Shown here in pieces: positions 31,889 to 43,700 of a stretch of DNA of 64,000 bases. The position numbers and the translations under genes are program-made. This stretch comes from Lolium rigidum (Eukaryota > Streptophyta > Magnoliopsida > Poales > Poaceae). A model generated the notes under the pieces. The model had not been told where the DNA came from and searched no databases. It was given only the letters and a program-made list of their open reading frames with translations. The stretch is from the NCBI RefSeq assembly GCF_022539505.1, contig NC_061508.1, positions 89,879,276 to 89,943,275 on the forward strand. Direction: 5' to 3'. How positions within the stretch are numbered: position 1 is the first letter of the stretch; every line of letters starts with the position of its first letter.

Positions 31889-34800
31889 TCATCGAGAAGA
31901 GTGTTTCACTTTCTTCTTGCTTTTCTTGCTCGTCGTTGAATAATTTAGCCCCGTGTCGTGACTTCTTCTTTTGAAGGGTCGATCTAACCTAGGTAGCGTC
32001 GTCCTGCTTCTTCTTGTGGTGTATGTGGTGTCTTCATCCTCGGATTCTTCCATCATTGGGTCTCCGACCTGTCCTTCGAAGTCTTCCTCGCCGGCGACTC
32101 CATCCATTCCGACAATGGTCCTCTTGCCTCTCCTCACGACAACACGGCTAAGCCTGGATGGGTCGGTTATGAAGAAGCATTGGTCCACGTGTGTAGCCAA
32201 TACCCATGGCTCATTTTGTGCGGTGGCGTTTGTGGACCTTGATTTGTTGGCTTCGGGTAGAAACATGGTGGTGAAATACCGGTCTTCTTTTGTGACGCTC
32301 TTAGCCCATCTGATACGGAACATCTGCACTTTCTCCCCAGTGTAGCTAAGCTCCCAAATTTCCTCGATCCTTCCATAGTATCTAGTCATTACCACCCCTG
32401 AGTTCTGGTAAACGTTGTTCTTGTCTTTTTCTTCCGTGTAGAATGTGTACCCATTGATATCGTACGCTTGGTAAGTCATGATGTTGGGCGCCGGGCCATG
32501 TGACAAGGTCCTTACTAGTTTATCGTAGTCACAATCCATTGGTGGGGGATTAGTATCAATGTGGTCTTTGAACCAGCCGCGCGAAAGAGGAGTTGTGCTC
32601 TCTGAATATTTCTGCTTCCGTCATCGGCTTGCCACTGTTCTCTATCATAGTTTTGTGTTGTGTCAACCAAGGATCGATCAAGTCAATGTGTTGTAGCACT
32701 ACTAAGTTGGCCTCCGTCAAAGTCGGAAGTCCGACCGGATATGTGCACGTGCAATTCCCTTCTTCCTTTTTTGTGGCCTACTCCCTCGAACCCGCGGAGG
32801 TGCTTGTTTTGAGGCAAACTAACAGGGTCCTAGATGTATAGATAATTCATGCAGAAAGAGATGCACTCCTCGGTGAGCCAGCCCTGGACGATGCTTCCAT
32901 CCGGATGCGACCTATTACGAATGTATCCTTTAATGACCCTATTCATTCTTTCCAGCAGCATCATGTTGTGTAGTAGGAATGCTGTCCCTAGATTGGTGAT
33001 ATCATCCATGATATGGACCAACAGATGGACCATCACGTCAAAGAATGCAGGCGGAAAGGACATCTCAAGCTCACATAGGATCACCATGATCTCTTCCTGG
33101 AGCCTTGCGAGTTTCTTCATGCTTATCGACTTCCGAGGACTTTGAAGAAGTTATAGAGCCCAGTCAGTGTTGCACGGACATGGTCATCCATTATACCTTG
33201 GATTGCAACCGGAAGAATCTGCGTCATCATCACGTGACAGTCATGAGACTTCATGTCGCTGAAGTTTCATTTCTTGGGGTCCATGTAATCGCTTATTAGC
33301 CCCGAGTAACCGAAGGGCACTCGACTCCTACAAGGAAATTGAAAAATTGATCGACCTCATCCGGACTAAAAGTGAAGCACGAGGAGGGGGCAGTAATAGT
33401 CTTGCTGCTTAATCTTTTTGCGCTTCTGACCGTCGTCTGTCTCCTCCTCCGACTGTCCGTCTTGGGTCGGCGGGATCTGAAGCTCTTCCCTGATGCCCAA
33501 AACTTTCAGGTCGTGTCTTGCTTTCGGTGTCTTGCTTTCGGCCCATCTTTGGTCTGGTCCAGCATGTTGAGAAGAGTGCCAAGCAAGCTCTCGCACACGT
33601 TCTTTGTGATATGCATGACATCAAGGCAGTGAGGTGTATCGAGAATTTTCCAGTACGACAAGTCCCAAAACACGGACCTCCTTTTCCATACACTCATGAG
33701 CAGCGTTGTTGCCCTTTTCTTCTTCTCTCCGGGCTTTTGACGAATCTTTCCCGGCGCAGGGCACTCCTTCCAACCTTTCAGTAATGTATCGATCTCTTCG
33801 CCGCTCTTCTTACGTGGAGGTCCTCGGGGCTCATCTGTACCATCGAACAGATCTCCACGCTTTCTCCACGGGTCAGTCTTGTGTAGCCACCTTTGATGCC
33901 CCGTGTAAATGGTTTTCAAAGAGCCGGGATCCTTACCAAGATGCAAAACACCGTCTCTTCAATTCACCTGACACATGCCTTGTGTCCATGGCACACCTGG
34001 CACACAACATAACCGTATCCGAGGTAGTCCTGCACCGTCGTGATGAACACGGCTCTCAAAGGGAAATATTCTTCCGCGACGGCGTCCCATGCATCTACCC
34101 CTTCCTCCGCCCACAATGTTTCGAGCTCCTCCTTTAATAGTTTGAGAGACATGTTGATATCGTTTCCTGGCTGTGTCGGCCCTTGAATTAGCATACTCAT
34201 CTGTATGTACTTCCTCTTCATGCACAGCCAGGGGGGAGGTTGTAGATCCATACAAACACGGGCCTGGTGCGGTGTGTGCTGATCTGGTTTCCGAATGGAT
34301 TGAATCCATCCGTGCTCGCACCCAACTCCGATGTTTCTAGGATCTGCCCTAGAACTTTCGAATTCAATGTCTAATGATTTCCGCCGGCTTGCATCTGAAG
34401 TGTGTACCAGCATTGGGTGTTCAATCCGCTCTACATCATTCAACACTGCCCCCTTTCTTTCAGCGTGCCAGCGCATGAGCTTTGCTTTCTTGCGGTCCGC
34501 GAAGAACCGTTGCAGCCGGTGGAGAGGGGGAAGTACCACACAACTTTACGAGGAGCTTTCTTCTTCCCTTTCTTGTATCGATCAGTGTCACACAACAGAC
34601 ATTTGGTCTTGTCCACGTGCTCGCTGGATAAATGATACAGTCGTTGATGCAGGCGTGGTATTTTTCGTGGGGTAAATCGAGAGGGCACGTGATTCTCTTG
34701 GCCTCGGCTAGACTACCAGGACATATGTTCCCGACAGGAAGGAGATCTTTCAAGTATTCCAGAATGTCGTCGACGCTTGTGTCCGTCCATCCGCGTTTTG

Positions 34801-35368
34801 CCTTCATCTGAAGCACATCGAGCGCTACTCTCAAGCGGGACTCCTCCAACCTGCGACCTGACTCGTACAACGGAGTATTCGAGTATGTCTCCAGTTGCTC
34901 AATCTTTGATTTCCGCCTAGCGCTTTTCGTCTTTTCGAGAAGCAGATCTTGAAGATGAGGGTCCCGCACGACTGAAGCTAGCGGCACCTCTTCGTCGTCA
35001 TCAATGTTATTGTCTGCGTCTTGAACATTTTGTTCATCATGATACTGATCTGCATCGCCGTGTGCGACAAACTCTTCATCGTCATCAATATCATATGCCC
35101 TCCTTCTTGTCGGCCATTACCACATGATGCCATCACCCCATTGACCTCTGCACCATCATCATCAGCATTCATCCATTGAGTGTGTCCATGCATGAAACCA
35201 TTAGTGAGAAGGTGCCCCCGCACTTTGCACTGAATAGGGGTCAACCCATTTCCCTAGTTTGCATTTTCGACACGGACACAATACCTCTGTGAGGTTATTT
35301 TCATACATGTCGGCGATCGCATGTTTGAGATATCTCATCACGACGCTTTCCCTCATCTTGATGACCAT
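31889..35368 (-). pseudogene. TNP2-type CACTA transposase (TnpD), frameshifted
   Basis: The start at 35366-35368 opens MVIKMRESVVMRYLKHAIAD. A transposase-associated zinc motif follows (VLCPCRKCKLGKWVDPYSVQ, 35290). The TNP2 core then shows NICPGSLAEAKRITCPLDLP and KYHACINDCIIYP (34700-34630), RKVVWYFPL (34550), RKKAKLMRWHAERK (34480), PPWLCMKRKYIQMSMLIQGP (34230) with PGNDIN, and TPHCLDVMHITKNVCESLLG (33620). A DUF4218-type segment has CELEMSFPPAFFDVMVHLLV (33060) and NRSHPDGSIVQGWLTEECIS (32890). A DUF4216-type segment has NGYTFYTEEKDKNNVYQNSG (32440) and YYGRIEEIWELSY (32370), ending in a lysine-rich tail. TNP2 proteins cut the transposon ends. At least one frameshift lies near 34530-34640; introns may explain other frame changes. 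Confidence 0.88.
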
Positions 35369-35960
35369 TATCGCCTGCAAGGCAAGATATATAATTGATT
35401 AGAACCATGCATCCGTCGGTAGTTTTCACGGAAAATTTCGGCATGACCTTCCAACACATTAGGACCTAGGAGCGCCAGAAATATGCCGAAACGGAAACTT
35501 AACGAATCAACATTTCGGCGCAACGTTGGCAACTCATTTTCATCTCATCAAATCGCTCGGTCGCCGACACAAACACAAACACAACATATATATGCCACAC
35601 ACACTTTGCTTCAAATTTCCAATATACGACGATTTCATTTCTCATTTTTTCATTAATCACCTATTTGGTTGATACATTAGTAGACGAGATCGTGATGTCA
35701 CGCTGACCACGACGTATGGATTTCTATTTTCTAGATCGAGATCTAGATCTAGATTGAGTGGTCAATACGTGATAGATAGATCTAAATCTACATAGGGATG
35801 TGGGAGATGCATGTAGGAAGGGAAGATTTTCTCAAAAAATATTAGTTTCTTTGGTCAAATTGGCTAAATTTGGTGTAGAAAGAGGCAAAAACTAGCTGGG
35901 TTGGGAGAAGGGTCGGGTTGTTTGGGAGGAGTAGTGTGGGGTGACTGGGTTGGCAGCAAT
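35369..35960. other. CACTA 5' untranslated/spacer region
   Basis: AT-rich sequence upstream of the transposase start, with no coding signal. AGATCTAGATCTAGAT-type self-complementary repeats occur near 35735-35755. The transposase promoter should lie between here and the right terminus, but no clear TATA was singled out. Confidence 0.4.
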
Positions 35961-36209
35961 AAGTCCCAGGTTATTGTCGGCGCACCAAGGTGTGGGTGCG
36001 TCGGTAGTAATTTGGCCGTTCTTGTGTATTTGGTCCGGGCCAGGCCCATCAAATACTGCCGGCGCATCGTATTAGGTGGTGCGCCGACAGTAACTCCTCA
36101 GCGCCGGCGCGGCGAGATACTAGCGCACCGGCAATATTTGCCACCGACGCGTGCAAATGATTGTGCGCCGTCCGTATCTTTGCCACCTATAGGCGTTTTC
36201 CTAATAGTG
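35961..36209. repeat. CACTA right terminus with subterminal repeats
   Basis: Motifs TACTGCCGGCGCATC, GGTGGTGCGCCGACAGTA and relatives alternate in both orientations up to the end CCTAATAGTG. Confidence 0.8.
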
Positions 36210-36544
36210 TGGAAGGCGTCGTGTTTACCCTTCGTCCACTTCCCTCAGTGTGCCGGGGGGGGGGGGACCCTAGGACCACCTGGTCCGGGCAGCAGCATTG
36301 TCGCTTTCCTTCTTAAAGGTGTTGCTTGGTATTTGAGGATCCGGTGCTGGGAGCGTGGTGATACTTCTCCGGAGAGCGCAACTTCTTTCGTTTAGTTGAT
36401 CTGCCTCCGTCTTCATTTTGTTTCTTCTTTCTCTTGTTTTGGGCGTGTGTTTGCTGCTGCACCAACATGTTCTTTCGCTTTGATACTCTGTTAGTTGTAT
36501 CGTGTGGTTGCTATATTAATATAGCAGAGCGAAAGTCTGTTTCG

Positions 36545-37535
36545 TGGTGGAATTAAGGAACTACCTACCAGTGAAACATGTGCATCACAGATAAGCAGAA
36601 GTTGGAAGCATGCTTCGTTGCATCGACCCATGCATTAACTGACACTGCTAGGATGAGTGCCCATATATGCCCGGACATACATAAGTTAGCTCGTGGTGGC
36701 GCGATCAGTAGAGGACCCGGCCGGCGAGCAGACAGAGTGGGTTCAAGGTATAATCATAAACCGCCAACAGTGAGCCCATTAAATTGGAATAGTAGCCAGA
36801 GAACAAGGGGCTGGCGGTGTGATGCATACATAGTGTTGTGGTTGCACGGAAGGACAAGGAGGCAAACTGGATCCATGGCATTCAAGTGTCCGGCCATGCA
36901 TGAGAGAGAGCACAGCTACGCTAGCTACTAGTATACCACTACTTGTACAAACAATTGAAGGCATGCATCCGAAATATTCTTCTCATCGAGCTTTATCTCT
37001 TTCTAAAGAAAATCTCAGTCAATACCACATACTTGTCGCTAGCTAACACAAGCAAAAGCTCAAACTTATGAAAAGAGCTAGTGCAATTCAACCCCACTCA
37101 CGTGTGACAGAAAACACAAGTCAACAAACTCATAGGCAGGCTTAAGAGACCTTGTGCATGAACACCGAGGGAGCAACAACAATTTTAATATAAATTGCAA
37201 AATATAGGACTAAAAAATGAGACATTGGCTCTAATACCATGTCAGTTTTATGCACTAGCCAATGCAACCAAAAATCCGAATTTATGAAAAGGATTAGTGC
37301 AATTTGACTTATACACATCGTTTTTCTTCTTTATCTTAGTTCTTCGAAAAGTGCCTTTGGCTACCGAGCACTAGTGATCCCGTCATTTAAAAAAATTCAA
37401 AAATCATATTTACGAGCTTTATAATCTTTTTGAACAAACATCTAGACATAGTCAATGATGTAACCTACATGCTTGTAAAATCGGAATGTGAAATCATTTG
37501 TATTGTAGGCTACATTAAAATGACAAAATCTAATA
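36545..37535. other. Intergenic sequence, nothing identified
   Basis: Between the LINE-like tail and the first Stowaway element. Short frames only; no domain or terminal repeat recognised. Confidence 0.5.
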
Positions 37536-37945
37536 CTCCCTCCGTTCCTTTCTATAGTGCCTATAGATTTTTGGCATTTGTTTCACAATATAAGGCTGTA
37601 GCTTGGCTTTTTTCAATTACCCTCTCCACCAATCAACTCCCACACGACATGCATGAAAAAATATCCATACAACACAGGAAACAGTTAATTGAGATTCCTA
37701 ATGCATGGCCTCAAGGATTGTTTAGATTTAGGAAGCAATATTTTTCTTTCCTTAATTAAATCTGGCTGCACATATATGAAGAGACAACCAGACAAATTTG
37801 TGGGATTTGTTATGGTAAGTTAAGAAGTTATCGATTTCCCTAATTTTAGTCTGATCTCAAATCGTTCAGCCATTGTGTAAAAAATACTCTTGCGCTAATT
37901 TCCGTGCCAAAAATCTATATGCACTATAGAAAGGAACGGAGGGAG
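37536..37945. mobile_element. Stowaway-type (Mariner) MITE, 410 bp
   Basis: Ends CTCCCTCCGTTCCTTTCTAT and the exact complement ATAGAAAGGAACGGAGGGAG, extending inward by further complementary bases (AGTGC/GCACT). Flanked by TA dinucleotides at 37534-37535 and 37946-37947. Confidence 0.92.
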
Positions 37946-37947
37946 TA

Positions 37948-39201
37948 TGATTTATAGATAAAAAAATATGCATAGTCAAATCCACATGATTGTCATTTTT
38001 TTTGTGTCGCATAGAATATAAATTATTTGAAACTGACATTTTGCATGTTTGTGGGATACATCATTGGCTACATCTGATTTTTTTTTCTTGTAACTTGTAA
38101 ATATAAGTTTTGATTTTTAATTTTCTAAAACAACGAGATCTCTGGTGCCTGGTAGCCAAAAAAAACTAACACTCTTATTTCTCCGACTAATTTGGACCTC
38201 TTGATGGTGTAAACGAGTGTCTATCTCCAGTTGAATTCGAGTAACCGTATTTCAGGCTTGGTAGCTTGGTGGGGCAGAGATAGTGTAATTGTCCCATCGA
38301 TCCATCTCACGGTCGGGTGTACCACATAAGCCTGTTGTGAGGTGAGCTTTCTGCTGTTTTCACCTAGTGCAGAAATTAATGGCCGTCGATCAATTGATGG
38401 CCATGTCGGGCGACGATGAGATGTATGTTCTCGAGCTCGAGGTAAATATTTTGATATCTCAACTATGCAATCGATCCATCACGCATTCAGGCAAAGTATA
38501 TAGGATCGCTTGGACAAGGAGCAATCAAACTCGCGCATCTAGAGCCGTATTAGGAGTATACTGTTGCTCACTAATAGCAGTAAGCAGTAGTACTCGGCGA
38601 TCCGTGCACACGTGCATGTTTCTCCATAGCGCCAGCCCTCTTTATTTTGAGTTTTACTTGGTGACCTTGCATTTCAGTTCAGGTCTTTGTGGTGTAGTAC
38701 GATTGTCTTGTTTCGTTTAGTACCAGCTTCCCACTTTACTAATTCTGGACAAGCTTCCAGTATTCGTTGTTTCTTCCTGAAAATCCAAATTGATTTCGAC
38801 GTTATCATAGTTTCCCTTTATGTAAACTTTGACCTGCAGTTTCCAAGTAAACATGTGAACAACTGAGTAGAAAAGATATATACTACGAAGGCAACATCGC
38901 TAAATAGCTCAACCCGGAGTTTCAACCTTCGGTTCAGTTGGGATTAGGAGGGCGTTTGTACCCTAGCACACATGGACTAAACCCTAGGATTGACTTACAT
39001 CGTGCATCATTAAGACAGAATATTATTTCTGTGGGAGATAATGTTTCTGTTGGTAACGAGTTATCTCTGGTGTATCGATAAAGCTCGGTGACTCCAATCT
39101 TTATGAGGGGGTAAATAATAACTAATCAGAAGCGTATGAGACAATCTAGAAAGCAATTGGTTGCGAGAGAGGCATTTTAGCACCCCAAAGCATGAGACAT
39201 A
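37948..39201. other. Intergenic sequence, nothing identified
   Basis: No gene recognised; the 117-codon plus-strand frame at 38367-38720 has no domain signal and lies in ordinary AT-rich DNA. Confidence 0.45.
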
Positions 39202-39456
39202 CTCCCTCCGTTGCTTGATGTAAGCCATATAGAGAAACAAAAATCCAAAATATAAGGTATATTGCGTTGCACCACTTGTGCGAAGATTTTTTTTAGAAAT
39301 TTTATTATATTTATCTATCTAATGCAAACTCCTCGAATTTATCACGTCAATTAGTCAGAAATAATCTCGCCAAGAACTGCTCTAGCTTTACCTCGAAGTA
39401 TGTTCTTTAATATTCGTGCCAAAAGCAATACAGCTTATATTTAGGAACGGAGGGAG
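39202..39456. mobile_element. Stowaway-type (Mariner) MITE, 255 bp
   Basis: Starts CTCCCTCCGTTGCTTGATGT and ends TATATTTAGGAACGGAGGGAG with TA on both sides (39200-39201, 39457-39458). The terminal repeat is less perfect than in the neighbouring copy, so it is older. Confidence 0.88.
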
Positions 39457-40781
39457 TACAAAAACGGTGAGTTCCCATTAGATCTTCAGTCTTACTCCAA
39501 AAGCCAAATACTATATTAGCCCTTTTGAGACAATTACATGTTCTAGAAGACAATTCAAATTGATCAATAAGAACAACTAGTTAATCTCTGTTGAAGTAAA
39601 ACGAGTGGAGTAAGCTCCAATCTTAAGTAGACGAGTGAGTTGTCATGGTCAAGTAATCAACTAAAACAAAAGCTCATAAATAAACTGCCTGCAACTTTTT
39701 TTTGTTATTCAGAGCACCATCTCCTGGCATTAGCTTCAGGAGAGGGTCCAGCCGGAAAACAATAAAAACACAAGGTGATCCCCTTGAACCCCAAATCCCA
39801 ATAAATATGGGAACAGCCATGATTCCGGCCGGGAGATCGAGCCAATCTCGGCCACGCCCATAACAGGAGGGCGCCGGCGACACGGCACGCCATGTGCTCC
39901 TCCTCTCCTCTCTTCCTCCGAGACACATGCCCACGGTGCCCACAGCCCAAATGCACAGCGGCACCGACCCTTTCCATCCAGAAAATTCAAGATGCAGCTA
40001 GCTCCAACAGTAGGTGGGAACGATAAATGCTGGAGCACAGATGCTTCGATTTAACACGTCGAAGTAGCGCCTACGCTGGACTGCACAGGCAGCAATGATA
40101 CCGCCCAGGAAGAATAGTATGGGCTACAGCAACACTAGCAGCAGACAAAAGGAACAAGGTACGCAAGTACACAGGGCGCGTCATCACTCAGCGCCGTTGA
40201 TCTCATCTTCCAAAATGAAACTACATACAGCTCCCGTGGGCACGGCGCCGTAGCGAAAAAATAATGGCCAAATCATGCACCGTGCACAATGAATGAATGT
40301 TCGTTCCAACTACTGGAAAGTGGGGAGCACTGAATACTCACATTGGCAATACTACAAGAATGTTCAAGCCCGTAGATATACTACAGTTACAGTTTGAGAC
40401 GGTGAGGCACATCAAGATGGAATGGACAAGCATGGATTCCATTTCGTGTCATCAGTAGACTACAGTTACAGTTTAATCGATCTCGTGGCTCAGCATCAAG
40501 AATGGAATGGATAAACAAGGATTCAATTTCATGTCATCAGTAGATCGTCAGCAGGATCTGGCTCTACGTGTGGCAGCTGAAAATTCCTTCTGCACAAACT
40601 GGGAATCCGTAGTTCCCAGATCAAGGGCGTGTGATTGAATAACCAGCACAAAGTTTCCAGTTGTAATTGCAAGCGTGGGCGTGGCAGTATATACGAACTA
40701 AACAGGATATCCACCTGGCAATGCTCTCGGCGATCTTCACGACGATGAACACCTCCAACACTACATAAGAATGCATCTGCT
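39457..40781. other. XYLT downstream region, probable 3' UTR
   Basis: No second gene is recognisable. Sequence at 39700-40260 is more GC-rich than its surroundings and may be transcribed 3' flank. The end of the XYLT transcript cannot be fixed by eye. An imperfect tandem repeat lies at 40380-40543. Confidence 0.4.
40380..40543. repeat. Imperfect ~80-bp tandem duplication behind XYLT
   Basis: Unit 1 (about 40380-40458) and unit 2 (about 40459-40543) share CTACAGTTACAGTTT, GAATGGA, GGATTC and GTGTCATCAGTAG/ATGTCATCAGTAG. Confidence 0.75.
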
Positions 40782-43700
40782 TCAGCATCCGAGGCCTTTC
40801 AGTATATTCCTCAGTTCACTGATAACGTCTGCGCTGCTCGCATATGATCCAGGGAGATTTATGGCGTGGTACTCTAACGCCTTCCAGTGAGAGATCAGAG
40901 CAAAATGCGGCCGTCGATACAGGCTGCTGATGATCTCGAGAACTTTCGTGTCTCGCGTAGCCGACACCAGGTGTGTCATACCAGCCCCGTGAGCCCCTAT
41001 TACTACCGAAGCTTCCAGGATGGCCCGGAGCTGCTCCTTCATACTCATGTGCGCGAAAAGGCCATTGACAACATTTATTTTGCACTTCTGACCTTTTGCC
41101 CAGCTATCGACCGCATCGAATACCTCCTGCTCATTGCTTAGTCTAGATTCAACTTTCCCACTGTGACGCGGGTGTGCCAGGTAGTCTTCTCGCCGAACAA
41201 AGAGAACATTGAGTCCATCTGATGTTTTAGACGACACGATACCATCGTCCAGAAGACCGAATGAAGCTATAATCATCTCCCCAAACTCAGACAACCGTGC
41301 AGTTTTCTGGGGGTCGGGTTTTTCTCTAAGAGACCGAGCGGAGGCACCTTCGCAGCTGAAGCTTTCACTAAGCCCCTTAAATAGAGCAGTCTCGTAGCCC
41401 AATGGCGAAAGAACTGCATGCCGGAAGCAAACAGGACCAGAGAAGTTCTTGACATAAGCCACATTCGAAAAAAGTGCTTCCCATGTTTGCTCCAGTGGTG
41501 CCTGTGGATGTCAGGTCATATCTGTTACAGACAAGCATATGCAGGGGGAAAACAAATGAATCATTATGAACAAGAATGAGTTCACATGCTAATTAGCATA
41601 AAATGCACTCGAAGATGAAATTTAATCAGAATGTATGCAAGCAGCTGATTTCAGTACAATGGAAAAACTGAACAGATGACCGCTCATGTTCTTCTGTTGA
41701 ATGAGAAACTTAAGTTTCCGGAGGAAGGATCATTCTGTAAATATAATGACAACACAGCTGCCAGTAAACAGAACTGGCATTATTCTTCGCCATCCTACAA
41801 TATCTTCAAATGTTTTAATAAGGAGTTGCAAACGGCACACACACACACACACACATCAACTTTCGAAGGTACGATCCTGTTCTAACTATTCCTTGGACAG
41901 ATGGTGAGATGATTGATGAGACATGCTACAAAACGGTTCCCTCTAGTTGACTAATTTTGGCAAACTAACTCATAAGAGTCAAAACTTAAAACTCTCCCCC
42001 ATGTTCCATTCTTCAATTTTTTACTGTATGAATTACTTAAGCATAGTAGTTGTTATAAACCACACGTTAAACTACATACAATGGTTCTGAACAAAGTGAA
42101 TAACATGACAGCGCAATCGAAAGTGAAAGTTTAGGAAAATGTAAAAGCATTGAGGAGTATGAATGGCCAAGTCTGGATCAGGTGTCAGGACAGAATTTTC
42201 AGGGATTTTTATCTGTTGTAGATGTAGAACAGAAATACTAGGAGAAAAGGAAAGAATTTGGAAGAGTTTCTGATTGGAATGATCTCTGAACAGGAGCAAC
42301 AGACATGATCCTAAATACGAAATGAATATGTTCAAAATTGAACGAACTAACAAACTACAGAGCAAGCACATAAATATGAAGTTGATAACTTGATATTGGA
42401 CAACCAAGATAATTGCTAAAACAGGCTGATTGATCATAACTCATGCAGCATATCACATGTAACAATTACAATGTACCAACAATCATAAGCATAGAATGTT
42501 TCTAAGTACAGGACATACCTTGCAATGCCCATCCACGAAAACAACATTAGGACGGTCAGGTAAATTTGTGACTCTGGAACTAACATATGCACTGTACCAG
42601 TCTGTAATTGTGTGGAAAAGGTTTGCATACTCAAATCGTGTGACCAGAAGTGTCGGTTCTTCAACCCACTGCACCAAGTATTATAAAACACAGTCACTAA
42701 ACAATTGCAGAAATTGGCGAGCATGTACAGAAAATGTTGTAATAAAAAAAGAACTTCGATATAATAGTCACAATCCTGAAATAATTTAGAGATCTGCTTG
42801 ACAACAAGTTCTTCTGCTTCTTCGTGAAAACGTATATTGCGGTGAGAACCTATGTGCTGGTACATTTTAGTACCATGGAAATATGGCACTATTGATTTTT
42901 TTACCACCCGCTGATATTAACGTGTACTGACATGCATAAGTTGTATATATCTGTAAACTGGTGATCATTGCATGAAGTAGCCATTTTGACCTTAGAAGAC
43001 AGGAAAAGGTAAGATTCCCCACACTAATCAGAAAAGTAACATATGAAATCGATCATTTGGTAGGGCTCAATGATAACATCTCGCTCCCTCCCATTTACTT
43101 GTTGTCACATAGGCTTACAACTCCATATGTTGACCGCAGCGCATATTTATCCCCCAAGTTTCTTTGTCACATAAGATATGAATTTGGAACTGCTCGTTTG
43201 CAGATCCCCAGATATATAGGTTTGTGCTAACTCCAATGGTTCAACCTTTACATAACAGACAAAAATACAACAGCATTTCAAAGACAAAATGCAATAACTG
43301 GGAAACTGATTAGCTGCAACTGCAATGTTTATTTACCATGGCCCATATCATGACCGGCACGCCATTATTTTGTTTAGATGTGCATGAACATAAGTCTATA
43401 TATAGAAATGATTAAAAAAACGAGCTGCTAGGCGACGACAGTAGAATGCCTAGCCATAAGCGATAGGTGCTAGGCAGAGGAAAAACTGGGTTCTTTTTTC
43501 GAACCATGCAGGAGGACTGCATGTGAAATATCAGAAAGGAGAGAAGGCCAAAGGAAATGACTAAAGTACACGAAGGGAAAAAGTTCATCAACGATCTTTT
43601 AACAGTAACACCACTACCTTAAAAACCAAACTTAAAACCCTATAGCTCGTTTGGCAGCCATCACTTTGTGCCAGAATCGTGGAATTCAATAGTTTGGCTA

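Larger units (their letters stand above)
10896..36209 (-). mobile_element. CACTA (En/Spm-like) DNA transposon, 25.3 kb with nested insertions
   Basis: The left end starts CACTACTAGGAAAAGGTC. The right end, read inward on the minus strand, starts CACTATTAGGAAAACGCC. The flanking trinucleotides are TGA (10893-10895) and TGG (36210-36212), a 3-bp target duplication with one transition. Both ends carry repeated TACTGCCGGCGCACC-like subterminal motifs. Genes run right to left: a TNP2-type transposase (31889-35368), a Ptta/En-Spm plus Ulp1-like gene (13207-30031, interrupted), and a small RNase H1-N domain gene (11879-12175). Subtracting the gypsy insertion and the hAT MITE leaves about 11.7 kb, a normal size for autonomous CACTA elements. 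Frameshifts in the first two genes suggest it is no longer autonomous. Confidence 0.92.
10185..36544 (+). mobile_element. LINE-like retroelement, split by the CACTA transposon
   Basis: Two pieces, about 10185-10892 and 36213-36544, belong together. The right piece ends with TTGCTATATTAATATAGC followed by GAGCGAAAGTCTGTTTCG, a tail also present in minus orientation at 49133 in the second copy. I infer a non-LTR element from this repeated 3' end and the lack of LTRs; no ORF with RT is present. The 5' end is uncertain. The CACTA insertion separates CCATTCCTTCCTGA from TGGAAGGCGTC. Confidence 0.5.

Noticed and set aside
39674..40038. Three overlapping minus-strand frames of ~90-100 codons downstream of XYLT
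   Set aside because: They overlap one another in different frames and show no domain; more likely 3' flank or UTR of XYLT.
43422..43500. Inverted GCCTAGC/GCTAGGC words suggesting a small foldback element
   Set aside because: Arms too short and imperfect to support a mobile element.
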